From: Mucidula mucida
Lineage: Eukaryota > Basidiomycota > Agaricomycetes > Agaricales > Physalacriaceae
NCBI GenBank assembly: GCA_015501055.1
Contig: JADNYV010000040.1
Span: forward strand, 205,147-269,146
Length of the DNA: 64,000 nt
Direction of reading: 5' to 3'
Under the pieces are notes generated by a model. That model was not told the DNA's origin and ran no database searches. It saw only the letters and a list, made by a program, of their open reading frames with translations. This document shows, in pieces, positions 21,975 to 32,855 of this stretch (the stretch's first letter is position 1; each line of letters starts with the position of its first letter). The position numbers and the translations under genes were made by a program.

Positions 21975-24304
21975 GCTCCTCGAACTTGGTTTCACGGACC
22001 GGGATGATAGAAGTCTATGTCGCCCGTTTATGTGGCGGGCTTCAAAGAGGCAGACGATGATGAATCCGCCAAAAACGACGAGTTTTGACGCCCCGTGGTT
22101 CTGAAAGATGGGGTCTTGCGCCATCAACGACGACACGCTAATAGTTTTGTGCTTGGTGTGAGAGGTAACTGAGCATGGATGAGGCGCGATACCGTCCGCC
22201 TTTGAAATCTCGGAGGACATTATGCAAGTACTAGGGACTCTCCAATGCGCCGTACACTATGTTTTAAGGGATTCCCCACGCTGATCTGCTGAATCGAGGT
22301 CACTCAAGCGTATGACTTATCTCAGCCTCGCGGCTTGTCTTGCTTTCTAAGGGTTGATGTTCACTCGGCCGATATCAACACAGGTATCTATAGACCTTTG
22401 AGTACTACTATTGGACCCAGCTTAACTCGCCACATGAACAAATGAATCATCTTGATATTCCAGCTCGATCTCACCTTTCTGCATGCTCATTCGGTCTCCT
22501 TGTATAGTGGTTTACAGCTGCGACAATCTCTACTGATTCACGCAACAGTAAGTGCAGGATATGAAAGGAACACGCTGGCATTGGTGCTACAATATCTATG
22601 TGAATGGATGAGCTAAGAAATTCTACTCACACTTGTCTACGCGCCACATTAAAGGTAATTTCTACGCATCAACAACTCCCAGAGTCATGGCTTTGTGGCT
22701 GGAAGATTCAAAGAAGCTGCAGCGATATGGAGCCGGCTACCGGGACGGTTCTTCCCGGGCCGTGCGCCACACCTAATCGTCGAGTCCAGGCGAATTACAC
22801 GTTGGCGTGCAATAAGTAATGCAGGACAGAAATAGGCGGCTAGACTCGTGAACCTAGAACACTCCCCCGAGTCCGCCTTTGTACTCGAGTGTACGTCAAC
22901 GATCAAGTGCTACCAGAAATCTGATATTGAGCGTCTTGACTTGAGATGGTCTTCGCGGGAAAGAGTCTAGATTGTGACGAGATTTCGTTGGGTGTTGAGC
23001 CCCGTACCAAGCAAGCGAAAGACTAACTCTTCTCCGCAATTGGATCGTGTAAACGCCCTCTGCCCAGATGATGCTTCGGAAGGCGGTGGACCTGTTTACC
23101 GGTGATTTACAACAGTATACAATGACGGGGGCTGTGGTAGACCTCCACCATCTTCCTGACAATGACATCAAACCCGGTGTTGTTCCCCATGGGCATCGTG
23201 GAATAGTGAGAATGGTGGTTGTCCGTCAACACGACTACTGTCGTGAGGTCTAGCCCCGAGAATCAGTTCCGTCAGATTGGGGAACAGTTGACGAAGAATG
23301 GTTGTCTTCTACTTACTTTTGTTTTGTGCCCTGGTCGACGAATGATGCAATGATATGCAGGGAATTCCCCGCGAATAGAGATCTGAAATTGCCCTTTCAG
23401 GTGTTCTCTCCTCGGTTTGTCTGTATTGGTCTGGACAGCTGACTGGGTTCAGCACTCTGTCGTCCACACCTGCCGTCATCACGAGTGTGATGTCGCGAAC
23501 TGAATAGGATCTCGACAGCTGATAGGGATTTCTCATTTATAGAATGAGATGAGAGCAAACCAAAGATAGCGTCCTTGGGGAATTGAGTTTAGTTCAAAGA
23601 GAGGTGGAAGCGCGAGCGATATTGGAATGAATGGCGTGCGATCAGATCTTAACGACGCGCGTCCCCGTGTTCGTCGCCCGATATGCATGACGCAAGACAC
23701 GCCTGTAGAGCGTGCATGTGTCGAGCGCACGACAGATAAATGATGTCTGTGAGAAACTGTATTCGGATAACCCAAGGCGAGTCGTATCACGAGTGATCAG
23801 CATTCGCAACTCCTGTTGAAACAGGCCCAGAGTGGAGGACCCCACAGCACATCAGGCAGGCAAGGCTGGAGAAGATGCGGGGTGAGCGTATCACATGAGT
23901 AAAAGTGTACATGTTGGGCAAAGTACGAGGCTGTAGATACAGATCTGGCCCGATTGATCTACCTGTGGGCTTCGCGAATCGCCGGTGACGAAGAAGGACG
24001 ACCGGTGGTGTGCGAGCGGGCGTGACCGAGCTGGACAAAAGGCTGGCAGAGGCTGGCCAAAAGGCGGCAGAGCGCGGCTTCCTGGATGCAGACAGCGGAA
24101 GGCCTGGAGAGGCTCTAGATCTCGCATGTTCTCGAAGGGGAAGGTTATCCTCGGAGTGGGACGGAAGAAAGTGTTGCGATTGGCCGGACCGGTGTTATTA
24201 TTCGGGAGACTCACGTGCCTGCTATCGCATTTCCCTTTTCATCCGCCACTTTAATCAATGCGTACATTCTTCCCTCCCTCCACAACAAACACGTTCTTGT
24301 CGCC
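21975..24304. other. long region without a supported gene
   Basis: About 2.3 kb with only short ORFs lacking domains or conserved-looking stretches. No tRNA, transposon end or tandem repeat was recognised. The last 300 bp are GC-rich and probably hold the promoter and 5' leader of the next gene. Confidence 0.4.
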
Positions 24305-24939
24305 ATGAGCTTATCTGTCGACGACCTCGTCTCTTCGTTTTCCTCGAGCCATATAGGCCAGGAGGCTATGGATCTAGCCGCATTGCAGGTGAGCTGGTCG
24401 GCCCCGATACTCGTCTCAGTGGCCTAACAATCTTGTCCAAGGCGCAACTATCGCAGGCGCTGTTCACACAGCAGATCCCGAAAGAATCCTACTCACCTCA
24501 TCGGTGTAATACCCCCACGTCACGTACTCCGTCGAGCAGCTTCAGCTGGGGTCAGGCTATGGACGCCCACCGTCGACAGTCCGCCGACGAGTTCATGCGC
24601 GACTCGGACGACATGGAGGACGAGCGCATGGTTGAGGACCTCCTCGTTCCGTCGTCTCCCGGCGGCAGCAAGACGCGCAAATCCGCGTCGGACTCGTCGC
24701 TGTTCACCTCCACCGATCCGTTCTACATCGCCCAGCTGCAGGCCATGCAGCAAAACGCGCCCCCGCAATCTGTGTTTACCCAGTTCGGTCGGCCATCCCA
24801 GCACTCCCCGTTCCAAAATGCTCAGCAGCAGCAACAGCAACAATGCTTCCAGCAGCCGCGGGACAGCTTTGCATCACAATCCATCTCTATAGATACACAC
24901 TCCTACCTCTTCGCGACATCAGCCGCGTTTGAGCGCTAG
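24305..24939 (+). CDS. low-complexity Ser/Gln-rich hypothetical protein
   Basis: Two exons: 24305-24388 and 24442-24939, joined through a GT-AG intron at codon LQ|AQ. The N-terminus reads MSLSVDDLVSSFSSSHIGQE, then AMDLAALQAQLSQALF, an amphipathic segment. The rest is low complexity: an acidic DSDDMEDERMVEDLL, SPGGSKTRKSASDSS, a glutamine run (about 7 Q after FQNA), and it ends ATSAAFER. It looks like a conserved but uncharacterised basidiomycete protein, possibly a nuclear regulator given the Q-rich and acidic regions (inference). Upstream in-frame Met codons (24010, 24215) belong to other frames or the leader. Confidence 0.6.
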
Positions 24940-25802
24940 CCATCTCCGACCTTTTTTCCATCTGTGATACACTGATAGACCTGTTCTATCCCCGGCGTCA
25001 TTTACGATCGGGTGTATACCTCGCCCAATACCCGAGGCATTGTAGCATCTTTTTTTAATTCTTAGACCTCCCCACTGTACTTTACATCTCACTTGTACAA
25101 TAGCATTAAGGATTTATGCCTATGTATAGCTGGAAATAATCATTCAGCCTCCGTCTTGACAGCGCTAAGCCGGTTCCGTCTGAGCGTACTCCTATTCAAA
25201 CCAACGTTTCCATTTACGCGAACATCCTATCAGACACGGCGTTAATCTTTCAAAATCGTGCCGAACGCCCTGCAAGTGGGCCAAGCATCTCCCGAGCTGT
25301 TATTCAGAACGACGTCCGCGTTGGTTGTAACTTGTCTCGTGTTCGCTATAAACGTTCTTCCCGAATCCCCATGCAGGCCAAGGCCCCGCCCGCGAACCAT
25401 TACCCACAGCGGAAAATAAACGTATCGCGGGGCTCCAAGACACGACACGTACGCGTTGCGACACGCCGTCTACAAGCGAATTACGGGTGAATACGCGCGG
25501 TCCTCCATAATTCCGCGTCACGGAAATATGCGCACAATTCATGGATAATGGCGCTCATCGCCAAGCATTGATTTGGTGAACAGCGAATAGCAAAAGCGTA
25601 TTTGGTATATATAGCAAAAACGTCCAAGATATGTCGTCGAGCTTATCGTCCAACCTAAGAGGGAAGATTTCATTATCCGTTGCCTTGAGTACAATCCAAA
25701 CCATGCAGTACAGGTAATATAAATGTGGGGGGCCCAGTCGTCAATACTTAATGTTTCGTTAGTCAAGCACGGAGAAGATCAACAACGGAAACAGACATAC
25801 CA
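24940..25802. other. intergenic region
   Basis: Lies between convergent genes. 3' flanking sequence, AT-rich near 25050-25140. No gene is supported. Confidence 0.4.
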
Positions 25803-26692
25803 TTAGAACAGATCCTCCAACGTCATCTGCTTTACAATGTCCTGAACAAGTGTGGGCATCAATGTCTGAAAATATGAAAGGAGCTCACTGTGTTGGACAC
25901 CATCAGCGCAAACTCTTCAAAATCTAGTTTTCCGTCCCCATCCCGGTCTGCCTCCATTATCGTCTTGTCGACGATCTGTTGTAATTGTTGATCCTGAACA
26001 AAAAGACATGTATAGTGATGAACATTTGAGGAACAGGGACGCGCACCTTCAAGTTATTACCAACCATCATCTTGAGCACAAGAAATAGCTCCCCGTTTGA
26101 GATATACCCGTCCCGGTCCATATCATACACCTTGAATGCAACTACGCCAATCGTATGAGCTGCCGGACAATAATAGGGAGATTAGGACGACTTGCACTTT
26201 AATTTCTCGTCCCGCCCTCCTCGACTGCTGAATGCACTGAGACCGCCCACGAACTCCTGGAAATCAACAGTCCCACCACCGCTAGACACCAAATGAGCCG
26301 ACGAGACATTGAGACTGGATCCGCACGCACTCTTCGTCAAAGATGGCAATCATCCGCGATGCCAATGGGTTGGACGCAATCTGGGGTATCTGTAGGAATT
26401 CGTCGCGATCTATTGATCCAGACCCGTCGCTTGAGACGGTTGAGAGGCTGTATAGAAGCCTGCGAGGTGTAAACGGACCTGTCGAGCTTCATGAACCGCT
26501 TCTTCAGGCGCTCAAGCTCTGGCTGTGTGACTGCACATCTCTTGGGTCAAATACCGTGATATCGTGGCGCAAATACGTACAATTCGACTTTCTCTGCATG
26601 TCCTCCATGAATTGAGATGCTGCCCATGAGGATTAACCTTGAATATGCGACAACGACGAGCTGTGGAGAGCGGACGAACGTGATTGACCCAT
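25803..26692 (-). CDS. CNB1: calcineurin regulatory subunit B
   Basis: Ca-binding subunit of the phosphatase calcineurin. It starts [10 protein letters not shown] at 26692; Gly2 after Met is the usual N-myristoylation site. Four EF-hand loops are visible after splicing: [36 protein letters not shown] and [12 protein letters not shown]. The conserved C-terminus [12 protein letters not shown] is followed by TAA at 25803-25805. There are at least six short introns. The one at 26142-26195 uses a GC donor (t|gcaagt), required to join KLK to FAFKVYDM in frame. Divergent from MSS1. No frame breaks. Confidence 0.93.
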
Positions 26693-26941
26693 ATTGACGA
26701 GATCCTAGGCGGTGTTGGCGGCGGTATTTTTGAAGAAATGGACAAGTCGGCAAGGGGGTACGTAGAAACCAAGTTGGTGAGGAGAAGAAGGAAAGGGCCA
26801 GAGACGCCGTAGCTCAACAGGAAATGATGGGCGGCCACGTGCCGTCAATCAGCCGTCATTAACGGCGACGACGACGACGAGCAGCAAGCCGCACCGCAAC
26901 ACAGCGACCGGACAGCAAACGAAGCAGTCGGAGAAAGGCAT
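26693..26941. promoter_or_regulatory. divergent promoter between CNB1 and MSS1
   Basis: A 249-bp spacer between two divergent genes. It contains a short (CGA)n tract at 26865-26880. No TATA box was seen. Confidence 0.4.
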
Positions 26942-28558
26942 ATGCCTCGCTTTCCATCAAGAACCTGGCACTGCAGCCTTGATCTGCACCGCCTTGCTCT
27001 GCCGAGCCGGTGTGCTTGGCTGCGACCTTATTCCGCTGCAGTCGTGCCCTCCGACGCGCAGAAAAAGACGATATACGCGCTCTCGACGCCCCATGGTAAA
27101 GCGGGCGTCGGCGTCGTGCGCGTGTCCGGCCCCGACGCGCTCGACGTCTGGCGCTCGATGGTCAGGACACCACATGCCACCACCGCCCCGGAGCCGTGGA
27201 AAATGCACCGCTGTGACATTGTGCACCCGCGCAAGCAGCAGGCGGTACTCGACAGTGGACTGGCTGTGTTTTTCCGAGGTTTGCTTAACGTTGCTTCTTG
27301 ACTTGATCTCGCGTTAATAATTGTATGTAGGACCGCGGTCATTTACGACAGAGGATGTATTGGAGCTGCATATACATTCTGGCCGTGCTATTATCTCATC
27401 CGTGCTTGGCGCGCTCGCAGCGATAGACGTCTGCAGACCCGCCGAACCGGGCGAGTTCACCAGACGCGCCTTCATGGGCGGCCGCTTGGATTTGACTCAA
27501 GTCGAAGGCCTCAAGGATCTCATCGACGCCGATACTGAAATTCAAAGAAAAGTTGCTTTGACAGCTGCCGAAGGCTCGATGAAATCGCGTTACGAACACC
27601 TGCGCCACGAAATAATAAAATGTCTAGCCAACATTGAAGCTATTATCGATTTCGGTGACAACGACGACATCGAAGAGGGCATCTATGAGCAATGTAACGC
27701 GTTACCTCGGCATCTCGTTCATACCTAAAGCATTCCAGCCAGGTCTCGCGTCAGAAGCTTGAGGGACACCATCAAAGAGCACCTCTCCGACAATCGACGC
27801 GGAGAAATCATGCGCTCCGGAATCCGACTCGCCATCTTCGGTCCCCCAAACGCCGGCAAGAGCAGTTTGCTCAACTTTTTAGCGCAGCGGGAAGCAGCCA
27901 TCGTCACACCCGTGCCCGGAACAACACGAGATATCCTAGAACTTTCTCTTGACCTGGGCGGGCTTCCTGTAGTCATATCCGACACCGCTGGCTTGAGGCC
28001 CACCAATGATCTCGTCGAAAGCATCGGCATCCAAAGGGCGAAAAACGCGTTCGTGTCACCTGCTTTTCATTCAGCCTTCACTAAGCTCTCATTAGCGTCC
28101 AGGCAGCTGACGTCTCATTATGTGTCCTCGCCCTCGATGAAATGGGCTCAAGCTTTACGATCCCCGCGTCGATAAAAGAGCTAATTACCGCTGACACCTT
28201 CTTTCTACTCAACAAGGTTGACCTTGTGTCTAGCCCCTTCGAGAAACCCAGAAACTCTTGGGTCACCAGTCTCAACGACGGCCGTGGAACTAGTGAATTC
28301 TTGGACGAGTTTTCCGCGGCGCTGCAGGAAAAGTATGATTTGAACGATACACAAGCACCTCTGATTACACATGCCCGCCATCGTGTCCATTTGCAGGATG
28401 CTTTGACGTTCTTGGAAGCTTTTTTGGACACGGACGATGTCGTGGTGGGTGCCGAGGAGCTGCGCTATGCAGCGCAGGCTATCGGAAAAGTCTCTGGCGT
28501 TATTGATATTGAAGAGCTACTGGACTCGATCTTTAATGATTTCTGTATTGGTAAATAA
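26942..28558 (+). CDS. MSS1: mitochondrial tRNA modification GTPase MSS1 (MnmE family)
   Basis: With MTO1 it makes the 5-carboxymethylaminomethyl group on wobble uridine of mitochondrial tRNAs. The Arg-rich N-terminus (MPRFPSRTW to RLRPY-like residues) fits a mitochondrial targeting peptide. The TrmE N domain has IYALSTPHGKAGVGVVRVSG and, after intron 1, GPRSFTTEDVLELHIHSG and AEPGEFTRRAFMGGRLDLTQ. The G domain has GPPNAGKSS (G1), PGTTRD (G2), DTAG (G3) and NKVD (G4). The protein ends FCIGK, the conserved C-terminal CIGK of MnmE, whose Cys is needed for modification. Introns are about 27283-27330, near 27690-27740 and 28054-28105. Intact. Confidence 0.93.
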
Positions 28559-28676
28559 AGTACATTTGTCTGGGCGGTTGACCAGCAATCGCCTGAATAC
28601 CATTCTTCTTCTGTAAGCCAGTCAGTCTCCACCAAGACCCGGACGGGTCCGCCACTTTGAGTTTCCCATCTAGATC

Positions 28677-28912
28677 CAAAAGGCGGCATGCTCTTCGTGA
28701 CTGACCACGTAGGGGAGAATCCAGATGAGACGGCGCCTTTGCGAGAGATGTATGGTGCTATAGTGGCGCACCCGGTCCAGCTTGGAGACGACAAATCTTT
28801 CAAGAGGCTGGATTGAAGAGTTTCGAGTTTGAGCCTATTCAGGGTGGGGTTTTGGGGTCGAGTGTTAGGGATTGATAAGTCCAAGTCCTTTGTTCTTGGC
28901 CAAGGGCTTAAA
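28677..28912 (+). pseudogene. 3' fragment of a SAM methyltransferase paralogue
   Basis: Matches the last exon of the methyltransferase at 4001-4904: KGGMLFVTDHVGENPDETAP here against KGGMLLVTDRIGDNPAETAP there. This is followed by YGAIVAH, then FEFEPIQGGV, then ttgttcttggccaaggg shared at nucleotide level. An internal deletion and TGA codons break it, and no upstream exons are present. It begins right after a 27-bp stretch (28650-28677) that is nearly the reverse complement of 29756-29783. It is a dead remnant of a duplication. Confidence 0.7.
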
Positions 28913-29033
28913 CAGGTACTTGCGATGTTGACAATGATAATGTTCGGCTTCTCGGCACAGGACCCGATCTGTTGTCAATAATGATTTCCTCTCTTTTCCA
29001 AATACCTCCATCCTCAACTTTGAACGACCACCA

Positions 29034-29731
29034 ATGTCTTATTTTCTCCCTCATCTTCCATCTGGCTGGCACGTAGACGAGGCCATCAAATCCGAGGAAG
29101 ATCGCGTCGTCGTCATTCGCTTCGGTCATGACTGGGACAGCCAGTGCATGACGATGGACGAAACACTGTATTCCGTGGCAGAGAAAGTGCAGAACTTTGC
29201 CGTCATCTACCTCTGCGATATCACAGAAGTTCCCGACTTCAACAAGGTCCGCACATCCGCGCTGTCCGCCTGGCTTCGGCCTGATCCCGTCTACTACAGA
29301 TGTACGAGCTCTACGACGCGTGCACGGTCATGTTCTTCTACCGGTGAGGCATGCTGGTCTCTTTGCCCTGTTCTCCGTGGACTTACGGCACTCACGTAGG
29401 AACAAACATATTATGATTGATCTGGGCACTGGTAATAACAACAAAATGTACGTATCCTGACCACTTTCACGACACGCTGGGACTGATCGCCTTATGTTTT
29501 CGAAGAAACTGGGCTATGGACAATAAACAAGAGGTGCTACTTGACCTTGTGATATACCACACCGGCTCAACGTCCTTTACAGATGATTGATATAATTGAG
29601 ACAGTGTATCGTGGCGCCTCGAAGGGTAGAGGTCTTGTCGTGTCGCCGAAAGGTCAGAGCTTTGTTCTCATTCGGAAGAGATTCCTACTCACATTCTTAT
29701 TTCAGATTATTCTACGCGGTATAGATACTGA
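29034..29731 (+). CDS. DIB1: U5 snRNP thioredoxin-like protein DIB1/DIM1
   Basis: Component of the U4/U6.U5 tri-snRNP, with a thioredoxin fold, needed for pre-mRNA splicing. Six exons splice to about 142 residues, the family length. It starts MSYFLPHLPSGWHVDEAIKS, then VVVIRFGHDWD, YLCDITEVPDFNK, MYELYDACTVMFFYR, NKHIMIDLGTGNNNKINWA and MIDIIETVYRGASKGRGLVV, and ends SPKDYSTRYRY plus TGA at 29729-29731. The final tiny exon is confirmed by the DYS motif. Intact. Confidence 0.93.
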
Positions 29732-30223
29732 CCCTGTCGAGTTTATTCCGCGGCTAGGACCTCGATGGGAGACTCAAAGTGGCGTGCACTGGGTAGTAGG
29801 GAGAAAGACATTATGTCTTGTATACAACGGCATTTCCCCTGCAAGTTCGCCTTTGGGGCCTCTGAGCGTGTGTACAAAGGCTTTCATCTATTTGAGAGAA
29901 ACCACAAGTCATTCGATATTAGTTTCCTGATTTTTGGAGTGAATCGCTCGTCCGTCACAAACGATATAGCTTCTCGGACTGGGTCGGAGTTTGTCTCTCG
30001 ACAACTCAAGCTTAGGACACTTGACAAGCTTGGCCCTTGCGTAGAGGGCGTCAAGAAGTGTCGGGACAGTAACAGGACGGCAGCGGTGTCAGAATCTATC
30101 CTTGAACGTTGAACCGTGTGTTTAGCGCATTTCTATACTAGCTTGGCCAGGTGTTGACGTTCGACCAACGCGACTACTACTTGCCTGAGACTCTCACGTG
30201 CCTTCTTTTTTTCTACTGCCATC
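29732..30223. other. intergenic region, part of a dispersed duplication
   Basis: Positions about 29928-30223 are homologous, in inverted orientation, to the upstream region of the MYND gene at 49509-49950. Shared landmarks are gctcgtccgtcacaaacg, acacttgacaagctt and tatccttgaacgttga. The duplication thus carried the promoter along with the gene. Confidence 0.6.
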
Positions 30224-30895
30224 ATGCCCGCCGTTACACTATTCTTTGAGCTTCCCAACACGCAGCATGGTCTCGCAACGCTACAAAATTGGAACCAGGA
30301 CTGGGAGACTCTTCTGCAGAAAGGTCTCATTACCCCCTTCGTCGTCCTTTCTGACATGACGAACAGCTGGCGTGTTGGGATAGACGAATTGTATCTGGCG
30401 TACTCTTTTCTTCACAGCTCTACCTGCAAAATCCAGTCGCGCATGAGCCTTCGGGCTATGTACTACTACGGGAAGCACCACAAGATCATCTGCGGGAAAC
30501 CGATGAATTTAGAAACCGCCCTCGCATCCGCCCTCCCAAAAGTCACTCCGCCAGGCCAGGAACCTTCATCGCCCAACGGCGAGGCAGAGGTGCCACTCAA
30601 CGTCCCTCCTCCTGAGGACGGCTTCCAGTGTAGCATCGCGCTAATGAAGCACATTCAATACCTTAACAAGTTCCCCAAAGTTGATCTCCTCATCCGCACG
30701 GGTCCCGCATCGCAGAACGAAACCCAGATGGACATTCCCTACCCGCCCGTGCAGAGCATGTTCCGTATCGTGCGCAACGAGGCCATGACGACGGGCAGCT
30801 TGATTGGCGTGGCAATGGTGTGTATCGAGCTCACGCTCAGGAACCGAACGATTCCCGGATGCAAGGATCAAGGATCGTACTCATTGGAATATTAA
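30224..30895 (+). CDS. internally deleted copy of the MYND-type gene
   Basis: The N-terminal half (FFELPNTQHGLATLQNWNQD, LLQKGLITPF, DELYLAYSFLHSSTCKIQSR) matches the first exon of the MYND gene at 47976-49508. It then jumps straight from MYYYG to KHHKIICGKPMNLETALASA, the end of the MYND finger and the downstream exon. About 1 kb, including the zinc-binding Cys cluster, is missing, yet the join keeps frame. After SLIGVAMV the sequence leaves the homology and ends in an unrelated 22-residue tail. It may make a short protein of 223 residues, or be a relic that happens to be open. Confidence 0.6.
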   Translation: MPAVTLFFELPNTQHGLATLQNWNQDWETLLQKGLITPFVVLSDMTNSWRVGIDELYLAYSFLHSSTCKIQSRMSLRAMYYYGKHHKIICGKPMNLETALASALPKVTPPGQEPSSPNGEAEVPLNVPPPEDGFQCSIALMKHIQYLNKFPKVDLLIRTGPASQNETQMDIPYPPVQSMFRIVRNEAMTTGSLIGVAMVCIELTLRNRTIPGCKDQGSYSLEY

Positions 30896-31408
30896 GCACG
30901 CCTTACGGTTTTTGACCCAATGCACTGGGTATTCCGGCCAAAAATCTCTGGAAAAAGAATTCCAAGAGAGGGAGTTTGAGAGAGTACACCAAGGTCTTGA
31001 TTAAGCTCAGAGAGCCTGGTCAACACTGTAAAAAAGCAAAAAAAATCTCCCGCTGCCGCGGAATCGGCGCGGCGCACGTTCTGTACCAGTGATGCCTACG
31101 AAAACACGAAGTTTTATATCCACAAAGGTCTACATCACGCTGTAGCAGGACTGCAGCTAGTATCACGAGTTCCTGCCATGAAACAGCTAGAAAGACAGTA
31201 TGTATAGTAGTGGGAGTGCGCGCGGGCGATGGCAGGTAAGTCGCTGACTAATCAAGCCGGACTTACCTGCCATTCGCCAGATTCGGCCATGGGCAGCGCT
31301 CCTTCAATAGAATGACTTTCAAAGTTGGTAGTACCAAGACAGGTTAATCATTTTGAGTAGCTAACTGGCTGCTGGAGCGGCCCACCGTCTCGAAAGAACA
31401 AATTTCGC
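30896..31408. other. intergenic region with palindromic repeats
   Basis: No gene is supported. It contains the inverted repeat described at 31229-31273. Confidence 0.4.
31229..31273. repeat. hairpin repeat with ggcaggtaagt motif
   Basis: Arms 31229-31242 (atggcaggtaagtc) and 31260-31273 are a perfect 14-bp inverted repeat with a 17-base loop. The same motif returns beyond the hAT element at 32073-32085 and 32115-32127, again in opposite orientations. The four arms may be parts of an older element into which the hAT element jumped. Confidence 0.55.
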
Positions 31409-31416
31409 GCTGTGGG

Positions 31417-32065
31417 TAGTGCTGCCGCAAGTTCGAGGCAACTTGAACCCTGAACTCGACTCGACTCGCTCGTTTACAGAAAAGGAAGGCAAGGCAGCGA
31501 GTTTCTGATGGACTTGCAAACTTACCTCGCCTCGGTTCCATAATGGGACAAGGCGGAGTTTAGATAGCAATCATCGTCTTACCCGTCATGTACTCGTAAC
31601 TCAATCGACTCTTTTCACTCATTCCCTCTGCTGTGTGACACGATGAGGGGAAAGGCGGGTGGTGTCCACCGCCTATATATATTGGCACGGTGTGCTGTGC
31701 TTAGCAACCGATGCTCTCAGTTGTTGACATACCACCCGAAACCATAGAATATCTTATAGCACACGGAAAGATTACTGAACTAATGGATATGCTTCGGGAA
31801 GCACCATTGGCATCATAGATGACACTATTTCTAGTTATAATGGATTTTAATACTGTATATACTTCTCAGTACGGTGATAATACATCTATTCTTCAACTAC
31901 ATTTCAGCCTGGCAGCCTGCAGATGCCGCACAGCCGAGTTCCCGTTTTGGTCAACGAACTCGAGGTCGCTCGCTCCCAACTCGGAACTTGACTCGCCTCG
32001 ACCAACCAAGCTTGCCAGGGTCATCGAACTTGAGCTCGCCTCGACTCGACTCGCGGCAGCACTAG
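31417..32065. mobile_element. non-autonomous hAT-type element, copy 2
   Basis: About 649 bp, ends TAGTGCTGCCGCAAG (left) and CTAGTGCTGCCGCGAG (right, read inward), flanked by the 8-bp direct repeat GCTGTGGG at 31409-31416 and 32066-32073. The left end with its subterminal region (cgaggcaacttgaac, gactcgactcg) matches the inverted right end of copy 1, so the copies belong to one family in opposite orientation. The interior has a TATA-like tatatata near 31675 and no transposase. The interior sequences of the two copies do not obviously align. Confidence 0.85.
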
Positions 32066-32073
32066 GCTGTGGG

Positions 32074-32151
32074 ACTTACCTGCCACTGCCTATTCGGGAA
32101 GCCGATCAACGGCATGGCAGGTAAGTACCCAGCTGATCGGGTAATAAACCC
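32074..32151. repeat. outward-facing ggcaggtaagt repeats
   Basis: gacttacctgcca (32073-32085) and tggcaggtaagta (32115-32127) repeat the arms seen at 31229-31273. The stretch lies directly at the right duplication of the hAT element. Confidence 0.45.
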
Positions 32152-32468
32152 GCCTGCCCAAGCCTTGCAGTTCTTCGATGAAATGTGACCTCCTAGCTAG
32201 GAGCAATTACAGAGTCATTCGCCCAAGTATGACCTGATCTACGGTGAGCCTTACGAGCCGCATGACCGTTGGCTTGTCATAGGTTCCGATAACTATCAAA
32301 CTATTGTGTTTGATATGTAGACCTCCCTTTGGTGCGGACACTGCGGAGGAGCATGACAGACAAATCACATCGGCAGCTGCCGTGACTGGTGTCGCGAAGA
32401 ACGTATCGTTATACTTATGAGGCGGGCAAAAGGTTCGGGTCGTGCGACAGCTGATTGTATCTTGATGA
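32152..32468 (+). pseudogene. 3' relic of the protein-kinase-like gene family
   Basis: Reads like the C-terminal part of the kinase-like genes at 50058-51612 and 57675-59260, here on the plus strand. Shared stretches are caagccttgcagttcttcg, aagtatgacctg, tttgatatgtagacctc and gtgcggacactgcgg. It has internal deletions and no upstream domain. Downstream (tatgaggcgg, then gctgattgtat) it also matches the 3' flank of the 50-kb copy but not that of the 57-kb copy. Confidence 0.65.
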
Positions 32469-32855
32469 CGCGCAACGCGCTTGTTTTCTGCGTCAACCAT
32501 GCTCTTGCAGCAGAGGAGGAGCTCCTTCTTAACCAGACCCAGGACAATGGAAGTCGGTAGGTAAATCAAGACGTGCAAGGTGCGCGTTCCTGCAATGGCA
32601 GGAAGGCGACAGTATTACGGCGCGTACTATTCATGTTCAATAGACGCCTTGTTATAGTGCTTTTTGTTTACGGACGCAACATCGTGAGCATAGGGTCGTC
32701 CATGTCCGTGCTGTGCAGCGGGAAGCCACTGGTAGACCATTCTCACTGTCTATCATCACCGGTATCATTGTATCCCTGCCGTCTTTCAAAATGCAAGTTG
32801 TCACAACATTCTCATTTCCGCGAGTACATGTTTGTGAAGTGTATTGGCCGAGCCA
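32469..32855. other. intergenic region
   Basis: 3' flank of the peroxidase. Nothing recognisable. Confidence 0.35.

Noticed and set aside
23309..23845. Several overlapping minus-strand ORFs
   Set aside because: They overlap each other in different frames with no domain and no intron logic. Chance ORFs are likely.
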